Source: JABDQZ01 sp050049775 (GTDB taxonomy: Bacteria > Pseudomonadota > Gammaproteobacteria > Chromatiales > Chromatiaceae). From it: 64,000 bases of DNA. A model generated the notes under the pieces. It was not told where the DNA came from. It worked only from the letters and a program-made list of their open reading frames with translations, and ran no database searches. Below are positions 42,218-52,294 of the stretch, piece by piece (positions within the stretch are counted from its first letter, which is position 1; each line of letters opens with the position of its first letter). The position numbers were made by a program, and so were the translations under genes. The stretch lies in contig JASFVP010000009.1 in NCBI GenBank assembly GCA_050049775.1, forward strand, positions 1 to 64,000. Direction: 5' to 3'.

Positions 42218-45200
42218 ATGAAGCGATCAGGTCATACCGGACAGTTTCTGATGTTCATGCTGCTGATCTGCACAGCCTTGCTGGTGCCGCTCAACAGTCT
42301 GGCCGCGCCTGCTGAAAAAGTCACCATTCAACTGAAATGGCAGCACCAGTTCCAGTTCGCCGGCTATTACGCTGCGTTGGAAAAAGGCTTTTATGCCGAA
42401 CAGGGTCTGGATGTCGAACTGCGCGAACGCAGCAACAGCAGCCCCTACATCGACGAAGTCGTCGCCGGCAAGGCGCAGTATGGCGTGGCCGATACCAGCT
42501 TGCTATTGGCACGCATGCAGGGCCAGCCGGTCGTCTTGCTGGCGCAAATCTTCCAGCATTCGCCGGTGGTGCTGATCACGCGCAAGGACTCCGACATCCG
42601 CCGCCCGTATGAACTGGCCGGCAAACGCATCATGTATGACAGTAAGGGCCAGGGCGATGCACCGCTGACGGCCATGTTGCTGGACTCACTCGGCAGCCTC
42701 GGCAAGGTCACCACCACGGAGCACAGTTTTCGCCACGAAGATCTGATTGAAGGCAAGGTGGATGCCATCGAAGGCGATCTCACCACACAGCCATACTGGT
42801 TTGACCAGCGTGGCGTGGCGATCAACATCATCGATCCGCGCGACTATGGCATTGATTTCTACGGAGACAACCTGTTCACCACGGAGCAGGAAATCCGCCA
42901 GCATCCGCAACGTGTAAAAAAGCTGCTGGAAGCGACGCTCAAGGGCTGGCGTTACGCCCTCGAACACCAGGGTGAAATCATTGACCTGATCCTGGACAAA
43001 TACAACAGCCAGCAACTCAGTCGCGATTTTCTCGAATACGAAGCGCAGGAAACCACAAAGATGATTGCCCCGGGCTTTATCAAGCTGGGCAGCTTTGCCA
43101 GCTCGCGCTTTCAGAAAATTGCTGAAGCCTATGCACGCCTGGGTTTTAAAAGTCAGGACAATATTGACGATGAATTCTTTTTCAACACCGGCAGTGTCAG
43201 CCTGCAGCTGAGTGATGCCGAACAACAGTGGCTGGCAAAGCACAAGAAAATCCGGTTTGGCGCTGACCCAAGCTGGCCGCCGTATGATTATGTCGACAAC
43301 AGCGGTAACCACCAGGGCCTGATTGCCGAAATTTTGCACCAGATCAATGCCCGGCTTGACGTACCTCTGGAACGTGTTCCCAACCTGAGCTGGCCGCAGG
43401 TCTTGCAAGGCTTGCACGAGCGCAGCCTGGACATGGCCTCGTTGTGCGCAAGAACGCCGCAACGCGACAAGTACCTGTCCTATTCCACTCCGGTGACGAC
43501 TTCGCACTGGGTGATCGTCACACAAACCGGTCATCCGCCGGTGCGCAAGCTCGAAGATCTGATCAACAAGCGCGTCGGTGTCAGCAGTGGTTATGCCGTC
43601 GCCGAGCAGATTCGGAGAGAGCATAGCTCCATTACGATCCAGGAAAGCCCCGGCCCGGAAGCCGGTTTACGCGCCGTCGCGACCGGAGTGACCGACGCCT
43701 ACGTCGGTTATCTCGGCAGTGTGGCCCACCTGATCAAGAAACGCGGTTTGTCCAACCTGAAGATTGCATCTGGCACGAATTTCGATGCCGTACCACTGCA
43801 TATCTGCGTGCGCTCAGACGCACCGGAGTTGCTGTCCATCATCAACAAAGGCCTGCAACAGATTTCCAGCCCGGAAATGGATGCTATCATCAACCGCTGG
43901 TTGCCCTTGCAAATCGACGATATCGCTAAGGAGAACATTGAGTTTGACCTGGCGATCGTCATTGCCAGCATGTCGCTGCTGATTTTTTCAGCCGTCGTGA
44001 TGCTGATGTACATTGCAAGCCGTCGGGACGACCTCGCCACGCGCTTTGGCTCGTCAGGTTTCAGGCGTGGTCTGATCATCGGCCAGGCCGTGTTTGTCGT
44101 ATTACTGATTCTGCTGGCCTGGACGATTCTTGAATACAATCGCCGCCAACTGGCCGACGCCAAGCAGGTTGAAATTGAAACCATGCTCGGTACAACGGCT
44201 GAACGCCTGCATGTCTGGAAAAACACACAGCAATTGCTGCTGGAACAAATTGCCCGCAACCAGAAACTGGTTGCCATCACCGAGGAACTACTGACGGTTC
44301 CCGTCAGACTCGACGATCTGAAAAACTCTGCGGCACTGGCCCGGGCGCGCGAGTTTGACCGTGTCTTCCTGCAGAGTTTCGGCGATCTTGGTTTCTTTAT
44401 CATCAATCCTGAGCGCAGCAACATCGGTTCAATGCGCGACAGCAATCTCGGCCAGACCAATCTCATCCAGCAACAAAAACCGGATTTGCTGAACCGAGCT
44501 TTCCAGGGAGAAACCGTCTTCATTCCCCCCATCGATTCCGATGTGGTGCTGGATGACAAGCCGCAGGACAACAGCGCCATCATTCCAACCATGTTTTTTG
44601 CGGCGCCGATACGCAATCACCGGGGAGAAGTGATTGCCGTTCTGACCAAACGCATGGACCCGCAACAATCGTTTTCACAAGTGCTGCTATCCGGTCGGTT
44701 TGGTCAGACCGGCGAAACCTATGCCTTCGATCGTGCCGGGCAGATGCTGTCAGAAAGCCGCTTTACCCAGCAGCTCATCGAGATTGGTCTGCTACAGCCC
44801 AAACAGGGCAGCATCCTCAACCTCCAGCTACGTGACCCGGGTGGCAACCTGTTGAGTGGTCACCGTGCCATGCGGCCAAGGACAACCCGGCCATTGACGC
44901 AGATGGCTGCCAGTGCCATACAGGGCAACAGCGGCAACAACATGTCCGGCTATCGTGACTATCGCGGTGTCGAAGTGGTCGGCACCTGGCTCTGGGATGA
45001 TGACCTGAACATCGGCCTGACCAGTGAGGTGGATAAAGAAGAAATCTTTGCCCCGTACGTTGTCATGCAATGGACGGTTTTCGGGGTACTGGGCCTGGTG
45101 CTGATTATTGCCGTGTCCGGCACCACCTTCACCCTGCTGGTCGGTGAAAAAGCCAGCCATGCCCTGCGCCGCACACGTGATGAACTGGAAGCCCGGGTTT

Positions 45201-47395
45201 CCGATCGTACCGAGGCGCTGGAAAAAGAAGTCCTGGCGCGCAAACGTGCGGCACGGGAACTGCGGCAGTTCAAAAATACACTCGACCAGACACTCGACTG
45301 CGTGTTCATGTTCGACGCCGACCGTTTGCAGTTCTTTTATGCCAATGAAGGTGCCTTGCAACAGGTCGGTTACACCCGTGAGGAGTTGCACCATATGCAT
45401 CCTTACGACATCAAACCGTACTTTACTGAAACCGAACTGCGCAAGGTCATCACACCGCTGCGCGACAGTCGCCAGACTACACTGACCTTTGAAACCGTGC
45501 ACCAGCACAAGAATGGCGAGCTCATTCCGGTGGAAATATTCCTGCAATACATGCAGCCGGAAAACCAGCCGCCACATTATGTGGCGATTGTGCGAAACAT
45601 CACCGAGCGCAGGCAGTTACAGGAAAAACTCACCCAGCAAAAAAAGCTGCTCGACATGTTGCACCGGTCAACCACCAGCTTTGTTGAAAAAGGTGATTTC
45701 GGCAAAGCCATGAACGACATGCTCGACACCCTGCTGGAACTGACCGACAGTGCATACGGTTTTACCGGTGAAGTGCTGCTTGACGAACAGGGCAAGCCGT
45801 ATCTGCAAACGCATGCCATCACCAATATCGCCTGGAACAAGGAAACCGAAGAAATGTTTGAGCAATTCAAACAGAAAGGCCTGGAATTCCACAATCTCGA
45901 CACCCTGTTCGGCCATGTGATGACATCGCGTGATGTGGTCATCAGCAACCAGCCGGATTCCGACCCGCGTGCCGGCGGCATGCCATCCGGTCACCCCGAG
46001 ATGACGGGCTTCCTCGGCGCACCGATTTTCTACGGTGAAGAACTCGTCGGCATGTACGGCATTGCCAACCGTCCGGGTGGATACGATGAAAACGTGCTGA
46101 ACTTGTTGCGCCCGTTTGACACCACCTATGGTGTACTGATTCATTCCAAACGCATGGCAGAGCTGGAGCAAAGCAACCGCATCGAACTGGTTGAAGCCAA
46201 GGAATCGGCGGAACGCGCCAACCGCGCCAAGTCCGAGTTCCTTTCCAGCATGAGCCACGAGTTGCGCACTCCGCTTAACGCCATTCTGGGCTTCTCCCAG
46301 TTGTTTGAGTACGAAACCGGCCTGAGCGACGAACAAAAAGACAACGCCAGGGAAATCTACAATGCCGGCTCACATTTGCTGTCACTGATCAACGACGTGC
46401 TGGATCTGGCGAAAATCGAGGCCGGCCACATGCAATTAAGCATCGAACAGGTATCGGTGAAATCCGTTCTGAATGAGTGTCGGGTGCTGGTCACTCCGGT
46501 CGCCAATGCCCATCAGATCGAACTTTCCGATCTCCCGGCCGAGTGTGACCATGTGCTGGTTGAAGCCGATTTCACCCGCCTCAAGCAGGTGCTGCTCAAC
46601 CTGTTGTCCAACGCCATCAAGTACAACCGTGAGCATGGCTCTGTCAGCATCCAATGCAACCCCAACCGCAACGGCTATGCACGCATCAGCATCGTCGACA
46701 CCGGCGTCGGCATTGCACAGGACAAACAACATGAACTGTTCCAGCCGTTCAATCGCCTCGGCGCCCAGTTCAGCAGCACCGAAGGCACCGGCATTGGCCT
46801 GGTGATCACCAAACAACTGGTTGAGCTGATGCACGGTCGCATTGGCCTCAGCAGTATCGCCAATGAAGGCTCCACCTTCTGGGTGGAACTTAAACTGTCG
46901 GCTACAACGACTACAGATGCCCCACTGACCATTGATGCAACACCGGAAAGCGTCGCAGCAAATGAGCAGAATGACGATCAGCAAGCCAGGATACTGATTG
47001 CAGAAGACAACCCCGCCAATCAGATGGTCATGCAACAACAGATGCAACTGCTTGGTTACCAGGCAACATTGGTCGAGGATGGCGAACAAGCCTGGCAGCT
47101 CTGGCAAACCGGCCAATACGACCTTTTACTTACCGATATCCAGATGCCGAACATGAACGGCTATGAACTGGTTGCCCGCATACGTTCCGAAAAACAGCAA
47201 GGAGGCGCACACAAACCGGTTATCGCCATCACCGCCAACGCCATGGCCGAAGATGCACAACGCTGTCTGGACAGCGGCATGGACGATTACATTGCGAAAC
47301 CGGTGAACCTCGATGATTTGCGTCGGGTGCTGGAAAAATGGTTTGTCACAGGCGGTGAGCCTGCATCGGACGATGACCGTTCGAGCAATGAATAA
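42218..47395 (+). CDS. Giant hybrid histidine kinase with NMT1-like and SBP_bac_3-like sensor domains
   Basis: 1725 residues. Signal peptide, then an NMT1/THI5-type binding domain (about 34-270; VTIQLKWQHQFQFAGYYAAL), then an amino-acid/BvgS-type binding domain (about 344-560; IRFGADPSWPPYDYVDNSGN). Two membrane helices at about 575-600 and 616-641, a further periplasmic Cache-like domain to about 945, a membrane helix near 950-974, PAS (about 1014-1131), GAF (about 1141-1305), HisKA with SHELRTPLN (His 1347), HATPase (NAIKYN, DTGVGIA) and a receiver with Asp near 1640 (LLLTDIQMP). There is no Hpt domain. The receiver could pass phosphate to the neighbour's Hpt. Confidence 0.92.
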   Translation: MKRSGHTGQFLMFMLLICTALLVPLNSLAAPAEKVTIQLKWQHQFQFAGYYAALEKGFYAEQGLDVELRERSNSSPYIDEVVAGKAQYGVADTSLLLARMQGQPVVLLAQIFQHSPVVLITRKDSDIRRPYELAGKRIMYDSKGQGDAPLTAMLLDSLGSLGKVTTTEHSFRHEDLIEGKVDAIEGDLTTQPYWFDQRGVAINIIDPRDYGIDFYGDNLFTTEQEIRQHPQRVKKLLEATLKGWRYALEHQGEIIDLILDKYNSQQLSRDFLEYEAQETTKMIAPGFIKLGSFASSRFQKIAEAYARLGFKSQDNIDDEFFFNTGSVSLQLSDAEQQWLAKHKKIRFGADPSWPPYDYVDNSGNHQGLIAEILHQINARLDVPLERVPNLSWPQVLQGLHERSLDMASLCARTPQRDKYLSYSTPVTTSHWVIVTQTGHPPVRKLEDLINKRVGVSSGYAVAEQIRREHSSITIQESPGPEAGLRAVATGVTDAYVGYLGSVAHLIKKRGLSNLKIASGTNFDAVPLHICVRSDAPELLSIINKGLQQISSPEMDAIINRWLPLQIDDIAKENIEFDLAIVIASMSLLIFSAVVMLMYIASRRDDLATRFGSSGFRRGLIIGQAVFVVLLILLAWTILEYNRRQLADAKQVEIETMLGTTAERLHVWKNTQQLLLEQIARNQKLVAITEELLTVPVRLDDLKNSAALARAREFDRVFLQSFGDLGFFIINPERSNIGSMRDSNLGQTNLIQQQKPDLLNRAFQGETVFIPPIDSDVVLDDKPQDNSAIIPTMFFAAPIRNHRGEVIAVLTKRMDPQQSFSQVLLSGRFGQTGETYAFDRAGQMLSESRFTQQLIEIGLLQPKQGSILNLQLRDPGGNLLSGHRAMRPRTTRPLTQMAASAIQGNSGNNMSGYRDYRGVEVVGTWLWDDDLNIGLTSEVDKEEIFAPYVVMQWTVFGVLGLVLIIAVSGTTFTLLVGEKASHALRRTRDELEARVSDRTEALEKEVLARKRAARELRQFKNTLDQTLDCVFMFDADRLQFFYANEGALQQVGYTREELHHMHPYDIKPYFTETELRKVITPLRDSRQTTLTFETVHQHKNGELIPVEIFLQYMQPENQPPHYVAIVRNITERRQLQEKLTQQKKLLDMLHRSTTSFVEKGDFGKAMNDMLDTLLELTDSAYGFTGEVLLDEQGKPYLQTHAITNIAWNKETEEMFEQFKQKGLEFHNLDTLFGHVMTSRDVVISNQPDSDPRAGGMPSGHPEMTGFLGAPIFYGEELVGMYGIANRPGGYDENVLNLLRPFDTTYGVLIHSKRMAELEQSNRIELVEAKESAERANRAKSEFLSSMSHELRTPLNAILGFSQLFEYETGLSDEQKDNAREIYNAGSHLLSLINDVLDLAKIEAGHMQLSIEQVSVKSVLNECRVLVTPVANAHQIELSDLPAECDHVLVEADFTRLKQVLLNLLSNAIKYNREHGSVSIQCNPNRNGYARISIVDTGVGIAQDKQHELFQPFNRLGAQFSSTEGTGIGLVITKQLVELMHGRIGLSSIANEGSTFWVELKLSATTTTDAPLTIDATPESVAANEQNDDQQARILIAEDNPANQMVMQQQMQLLGYQATLVEDGEQAWQLWQTGQYDLLLTDIQMPNMNGYELVARIRSEKQQGGAHKPVIAITANAMAEDAQRCLDSGMDDYIAKPVNLDDLRRVLEKWFVTGGEPASDDDRSSNE

Positions 47396-49730
47396 CACGG
47401 CGCAGCAAGCAAAGACTATGGACGACAGAACCAACATGGACAACCTGCAGCAACAGACAAACGACCAGGACCAGGACATTGATGCCTTGGTATATGCTGA
47501 ACGCGTGCGTCTGCTGTACTCATCGACGGTACTGGCGGCGCTGGCCATTTTCGCCACTTCAGGCTCGGTTGGCTTTCTGCTCAACAATCTCATCGCCGAC
47601 AAACTGCTGTTCGGCTGGCTGGCGTTCATGTTGCTGGTGGCCAGCTCACGCCTGAGCCTGTATTTCATATTCCGGCTCAAACCCGATACCCACACCAGCC
47701 CGATCTGGGGCCTGCTGCAGACCCTGATGGCCTTGCTCACCGGCGCCGGCTGGGGCGTGGCCGCACTGGCATTTATTCCAGGCAGTGATGCCGTCTACCA
47801 GATGGCGGTCGCGCTGGTCATCGTCGCGTTTTCGGCCGGCGCCTTGACCACCCAGTTCCCGTTACCACAAGCGCTGGCCGCCATTTTTTTCCCGGCCATA
47901 CTGCCACTCACCTATATTGCGTTCTCAGTTGGCGGCGCCCTGTTCAACCTGCTGGGCATCATGCTGGTGGTGTTCATTCTGTTTATCATTGGTGCTGCGC
48001 GCCGTTTGCATCACCTGCTGATCAAGTCGTTGCGTTTTCGTTTTGAAAACGCCGCCCTGGCGCAACACCTGCAACAGGAAAAACAGGCCACCGAACAACT
48101 CAATGACATATTGCAGGATGAAATTCGCGTCCGACAACAAACCGAGCAGCATCTGATCGAGGCCAAAAAAGAGGCCGAACAGGCCAGTCAGGCGAAATCG
48201 GAATTCCTCTCCAGCATGAGCCACGAGTTGCGTACGCCACTCAACGCCATTCTGGGTTTCTCGCAACTGTTCGAATATGAAAACAGCCTGAGTGATGATC
48301 TCAAGGAAAATGCCCGGGAAATTTACCATGCCGGCACCCACCTGCTGTCGCTGATCAATGAAGTGCTCGACCTGGCCAAAATCGAGGCTGGCCAGATGGA
48401 AGTCAGCATGGAAAGCGTTCCGCTGACCAACGTCTTGAATGATTGCGTCGTGCTGGTCACACCACTGGCCAATGCCCACAATGTTGAGTTGTCCGACAGG
48501 CCAGACAACTGCACACCACTGCAAGTGGAAGCGGATTTCACGCGTCTCAAACAGGTCCTGCTCAATCTATTATCGAATGCGATCAAATACAACCGTGACC
48601 AGGGCAGCGTGCATATTCAGTGCGCCCAGATGGATACAGGTTACACCCGCATCAGCATCACCGATACCGGCCGCGGTATTGCCGAAGATCAGCTGCAGGA
48701 TCTGTTCCAGCCATTTAACCGCCTCGGCGCCCAGTTCAGCAATACCGAAGGCACCGGCATCGGCCTGATCATCACCAAACAACTGGTCGAATTGATGCAG
48801 GGCCGCATCGGTGTGGTCAGCACCAGTGGTCAGGGTTCGACTTTCTGGGTTGAATTCAGGACAATAGACAGCATCGCTAGCGATGCCGACATAACCAGTA
48901 GCGAGCAGATCGCTACGCATGACAACAACCGTGAGGCAGACAACGAACCCGTGCGCATCCTGATTGCAGAAGACAACAGCGCCAATCAACTGGTGATGCA
49001 ACAGCAAATGAAATTGCTGGGTTATGCAGCCGACCTGGTTGAAGATGGCGAACAGGCTTGGCAAAAATTGCAGTCGGGACAGTATGACCTGCTATTGACT
49101 GATGTGCAGATGCCCAACCTGGACGGCTATGAACTGATCGCCCGCATCCGCGCCGCCGAACAACACAGCGGACAGCATCTGCCGGTTGTTGCAATCACCG
49201 CCAACGCCATGGCCGATGATGCACAACGTTGCCTCGACAGCGGTATGGATGCCTACATCGCCAAGCCCGTCGATATGAATGAGTTGCGTTCCACCATCGA
49301 GGCATGGTTACCGGCAAGCACAAACGAGACAGATGCAGCTGCTGCCAGCGGCGGTGCCTACTCCCTGACACCCGAGAGAGACATGCAAAACAAGGCCGTC
49401 GATATTTCCATGTTGCAAAGACTGGTCGGAGACAATCCGGAAAAACATTGCGCCTTGTTCAACACCTTTATCAATTCCACGCCTGAAATCCTCGACACAT
49501 TGATCGCAGGCCACATCAAACACGATACCAAAGTGGTCATGGCGCAAGCGCACAAACTCAAATCATCCGCCCGCAGCATGGGCGCCCATGAGCTGGCCGA
49601 CACCTGTGAGTTGCTGGAAACCGCGGCCTCCCGCCAGGACTGGAGCGAAATCGATCGTCTCGCCCCTGCGCTGAAGGGCATGTTCAGCCGCATCAAAAAT
49701 TTCATGCAGGACTATTGCAGCCCGGCCTGA
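47388..49730 (+). CDS. Hybrid histidine kinase with receiver and Hpt domains
   Basis: 780 residues. An N-terminal block of six or seven membrane helices (about 35-205) with no recognised sensor domain, a coiled coil, HisKA (His near 278, SHELRTPLN), HATPase (NAIKYN, DTGRGIA), receiver (Asp near 572, LLLTDVQMP), and a C-terminal Hpt domain (AHKLKSSARSMGA, His near 722). The kinase core and receiver are nearly identical in pattern to the upstream protein, so one likely arose by duplication. The start overlaps the upstream stop (ATGAATAA); other starts lie 10 and 16 codons further in. No output regulator gene follows. Confidence 0.9.
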   Translation: MNNTAQQAKTMDDRTNMDNLQQQTNDQDQDIDALVYAERVRLLYSSTVLAALAIFATSGSVGFLLNNLIADKLLFGWLAFMLLVASSRLSLYFIFRLKPDTHTSPIWGLLQTLMALLTGAGWGVAALAFIPGSDAVYQMAVALVIVAFSAGALTTQFPLPQALAAIFFPAILPLTYIAFSVGGALFNLLGIMLVVFILFIIGAARRLHHLLIKSLRFRFENAALAQHLQQEKQATEQLNDILQDEIRVRQQTEQHLIEAKKEAEQASQAKSEFLSSMSHELRTPLNAILGFSQLFEYENSLSDDLKENAREIYHAGTHLLSLINEVLDLAKIEAGQMEVSMESVPLTNVLNDCVVLVTPLANAHNVELSDRPDNCTPLQVEADFTRLKQVLLNLLSNAIKYNRDQGSVHIQCAQMDTGYTRISITDTGRGIAEDQLQDLFQPFNRLGAQFSNTEGTGIGLIITKQLVELMQGRIGVVSTSGQGSTFWVEFRTIDSIASDADITSSEQIATHDNNREADNEPVRILIAEDNSANQLVMQQQMKLLGYAADLVEDGEQAWQKLQSGQYDLLLTDVQMPNLDGYELIARIRAAEQHSGQHLPVVAITANAMADDAQRCLDSGMDAYIAKPVDMNELRSTIEAWLPASTNETDAAAASGGAYSLTPERDMQNKAVDISMLQRLVGDNPEKHCALFNTFINSTPEILDTLIAGHIKHDTKVVMAQAHKLKSSARSMGAHELADTCELLETAASRQDWSEIDRLAPALKGMFSRIKNFMQDYCSPA

Positions 49731-49764
49731 CCCGCTGTCTGGCAAACCTTGAATTCGGCAACAA

Positions 49765-49788
49765 AGCCCGGCGCGATCGCGCCGGGCT
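49765..49788. terminator. Perfect GC-rich palindrome between convergent genes
   Basis: A 24-base perfect palindrome (half AGCCCGGCGCGA) lies 34 bases past the kinase stop and 20 bases before the stop of the leftward DUF2061 gene. It lacks a strong U run. Confidence 0.6.
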
Positions 49789-49807
49789 GGCATTAACTGC
49801 TCATCGA

Positions 49808-50017
49808 CTACATCTGCCGGGCATAGTGCTGCGGTTCGGCCGTTGTGGCGGCTTTCATACGATTCCACACCTGTTCATGGAAATGGTAAGCAATAGTGTT
49901 GATCGCCGGCTCCACCAAGGCAATCGCCCCGCCGACCACCATGCTGCCGGTCATGACATAACCCACGGTGAAAGCCACGGTGAAGTGAACTGCTGCGAAA
50001 CTCATTGTCTTGGTCAT
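49808..50017 (-). CDS. DUF2061 membrane protein
   Basis: 69 residues: MTKTMSFAAVHFTVAFTVGY then VMTGSMVVGGAIALVEPAIN and TIAYHFHEQVWNR. This is the DUF2061 pattern, a short protein with one long or two short membrane helices and a conserved HFHE. AGGAG precedes the ATG; a longer frame of 12 residues lacks a site. DUF2061 has no proven function. A Fur-like box lies about 100 bases upstream, so iron control is possible. Confidence 0.85.
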   Translation of the reverse strand: MTKTMSFAAVHFTVAFTVGYVMTGSMVVGGAIALVEPAINTIAYHFHEQVWNRMKAATTAEPQHYARQM

Positions 50018-50116
50018 GATCTCATCTCCTTTTCTGTGTGCCTGTTGCCACAAGCTGTAGACAAAGTATCGGCCCAGACAGATAAAAGGTAAAAACGTTT
50101 ATTATGATTATTTCAA

Positions 50117-50135
50117 TTGATAATAATTATCATTA
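50117..50135. promoter_or_regulatory. Fur-like box
   Basis: TTGATAATAATTATCATTA matches the Fur consensus (GATAATGATAATCATTATC) in most positions and has a symmetric GATAATAATTATC core. It lies between the DUF2061 gene (leftward) and the rightward region leading to cfa. Which gene it controls is not clear. Confidence 0.6.
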
Positions 50136-50327
50136 AAGGGAGGTAACCGCCTGTTCAAGCCCGCGCGCCGCGCAAACCGTTTTGTGGTGAAGCCGGCTGG
50201 CTGCTGGCTAAACCTGACCACGAACATGATAGTTAACTACTATCGAGGCTTTATAAATTTACTATTTTTATAATCGATTTCAGCGGGATATATTGATTCT
50301 GGATTAATACTCGGATTAACAATTTCA

Positions 50328-50531
50328 ATGACATATCTGCATACAGCGCAACATCAGCAAACCTCGCAGCACGCGGCCGGCGTCTATGACAGTCCGTCCG
50401 CATTGCTGTGCCAGTCGACCGCTGCTGAGCAGTCGCCGGAACTGTGCTGGCTGGGCTGGGATGGCTGGGTCAGGGTGCTGCACAACAAAAGCACTTGTCG
50501 TGGCGATCACAATCGTCATAATAAAACCTGA
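50328..50531 (+). CDS. Possible degenerate HemP-like small protein
   Basis: A 67-residue frame ending VRVLHNKSTCRGDHNRHNKT. The tail loosely resembles HemP (I-x-H-N-x3-Y-R-x4-R-x-N-K-L), including HN, R and NK positions, but it stops where HemP has LILTK, and no ribosome binding site is visible. A Fur-like box lies about 190 bases upstream. It may be a decayed hemP, or not a gene. The rest of 50018-50654 shows only AT-rich promoter-like sequence. Confidence 0.25.
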   Translation: MTYLHTAQHQQTSQHAAGVYDSPSALLCQSTAAEQSPELCWLGWDGWVRVLHNKSTCRGDHNRHNKT

Positions 50532-50654
50532 CAAGGACTATGGATTTAAGTCAGCAGACAACATTAAATCCGGACAGGCCGTCGGTCAGCATACCGACTG
50601 AAAACCTGGGCAGTTATGACTTGCAACCTGTAAACCCACAGCCAAGGGGGTTTT

Positions 50655-51830
50655 ATGATGCAGCATTTCGACAAGGAATATTCCGCTTCTGAGCAGACCG
50701 ACATGGAAAGCCTGGAGCCACCAACAGTCTTGCACGAACTGGCCGCAATGGCCGGTGTGCGCTTCAACGGCGATGCGCCCTGGGATATCCAGGTGCGTGA
50801 CCACGATGTCTATCGTCGCATTCTCACCCACGGCTCACTTGGCTTTGGCGAAAGTTATATGGATGAGCAATGGGACAGCCATTCCCTGGATGAATTGTTC
50901 CATCGCCTGCTCAGCGCCGACATTGACGAAAAACTGGTCGGCTGGGCGCGCGTGCGCCTGCTCGGCGACGTGTTACGCCACCGGCTCATGAATCTGCAGT
51001 CCAGCTCACGCGCCTTCCAGGTTGGCGAACAACACTATGACACCGGCAATGACATCTTCGAGGCCATGCTCGATTCGAGCATGAGTTATTCCTGCGCCTA
51101 TTGGAAAGACACCGAGGACCTTGAGCAGGCGCAATGGAACAAGCTCGATATGATTTGCCGTAAACTCGAACTCAAACCCGGCGAAAAATTACTGGAAATC
51201 GGTTGCGGCTGGGGTGGCCTGATGCGCCATGCCGCACAGCATTACGGCGCCGAAGTGCTTGGCATCACCGTATCGCGCGAACAGCAACAACTGGCCCAGC
51301 AACGCTGCCAGGGGCTGCCGGTGCGTATCGAGCTGATGGACTATCGCAAACTGCAGGGCAAGTTCGACAAGATTGTCTCGGTCGGTATGTTTGAACACGT
51401 CGGCCAGAAAAATTATGCCACCTACTTCGATACCGTAGCAGACCTGCTCAAGGATGAAGGTCTGTTTCTGCTACACACCATCGGCATTTACAAAACCACT
51501 AGCCGGGTCGATCCCTGGATCGACAAATACATTTTCCCGAACGGCAAATTACCATCGGCCGAAGAACTCGGTAACGCCCTGAACCATCGCCTGCTGATTG
51601 AAGACTGGCACAATTTCGGTCAGGATTACGATCGCACGCTGATGGCCTGGTGGCAGCGCTTTGATGCGGCCTGGCCGTCGCTGGAACACAAATACGGCAA
51701 ACGTTTCTACCGCATGTGGAAATATTATCTGCTCAGTTGCGCCGGTTTTTTCCGTGCCCGCCAGGGCCAGTTATGGCAATTGGTGCTGGGCAAACGTACA
51801 CGCAAGAGCCAATATCGTTCCATCCGTTGA
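50655..51830 (+). CDS. cfa: Cyclopropane-fatty-acyl-phospholipid synthase
   Basis: 391 residues, close to E. coli Cfa (382). N-terminal lipid-binding part (HGSLGFGESYMDEQWDSHSL), then GNDIFEAMLDSSMSYSCAYW, the SAM site LEIGCGWGGLMRHAA, SVGMFEHVGQKNY and the C-terminal YDRTLMAWWQRFDAAWP with RMWKYYLLSCAGFFRARQGQ. It adds methylene from SAM to unsaturated phospholipid chains in the inner membrane, often on entry to stationary phase. A GGGGG ribosome binding site precedes the ATG. No obvious promoter motif could be fixed. Confidence 0.95.
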   Translation: MMQHFDKEYSASEQTDMESLEPPTVLHELAAMAGVRFNGDAPWDIQVRDHDVYRRILTHGSLGFGESYMDEQWDSHSLDELFHRLLSADIDEKLVGWARVRLLGDVLRHRLMNLQSSSRAFQVGEQHYDTGNDIFEAMLDSSMSYSCAYWKDTEDLEQAQWNKLDMICRKLELKPGEKLLEIGCGWGGLMRHAAQHYGAEVLGITVSREQQQLAQQRCQGLPVRIELMDYRKLQGKFDKIVSVGMFEHVGQKNYATYFDTVADLLKDEGLFLLHTIGIYKTTSRVDPWIDKYIFPNGKLPSAEELGNALNHRLLIEDWHNFGQDYDRTLMAWWQRFDAAWPSLEHKYGKRFYRMWKYYLLSCAGFFRARQGQLWQLVLGKRTRKSQYRSIR

Positions 51831-51854
51831 CCTCCCACCCGACAGGTACTAACA

Positions 51855-52160
51855 ATGAAAGCTTTTCTGATTAACCCCGAAAGCCAGTCCATCGACGAGA
51901 TCGATGTCAACGGCCTGGACAACATCAAGCAACTCATCGGCTATGACACGCTGGAGTCCGACCCGATCGGCGATGCGGGAGACCGCCTGTATTTCGATGA
52001 GGAATGTTTTCTGCGCGGCACCAAGGGGCGTTTCCAGATCGACAAGGTCATTCCGGTGGCCGGTAAGGGTGTCGTCATCGGCAGCGGCGGCGATGATGAC
52101 AGCCTGCAGGATGTACGCACCGGACTCGACGAGCTGCGCAGCCGCATCAAATACCTGTAA
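51855..52160 (+). CDS. Conserved-looking protein of unknown function
   Basis: 101 residues starting MKAFLINPESQSIDEIDVNG with LIGYDTLESDPIGDAGDRLYFDEECF, then VAGKGVVIGSGGDDDSLQDV. The pattern suggests a small soluble alpha/beta protein; I recall similar short genes but cannot name the family with confidence. It starts 24 bases after the cfa stop and may be in its operon. No signal peptide. Confidence 0.7.
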   Translation: MKAFLINPESQSIDEIDVNGLDNIKQLIGYDTLESDPIGDAGDRLYFDEECFLRGTKGRFQIDKVIPVAGKGVVIGSGGDDDSLQDVRTGLDELRSRIKYL

Positions 52161-52294
52161 CCGCCTGTAGACGCTCACTGCGGCCGCTTGGGGGCAGCGG
52201 TGCGTATTCACACGCCTGCCGGAAACTTCTACACTCAGCGCATGTCGCATAATTATGCCCGGGCTCCGGCCGGGCGTTTCCGGGAGACATCGCC

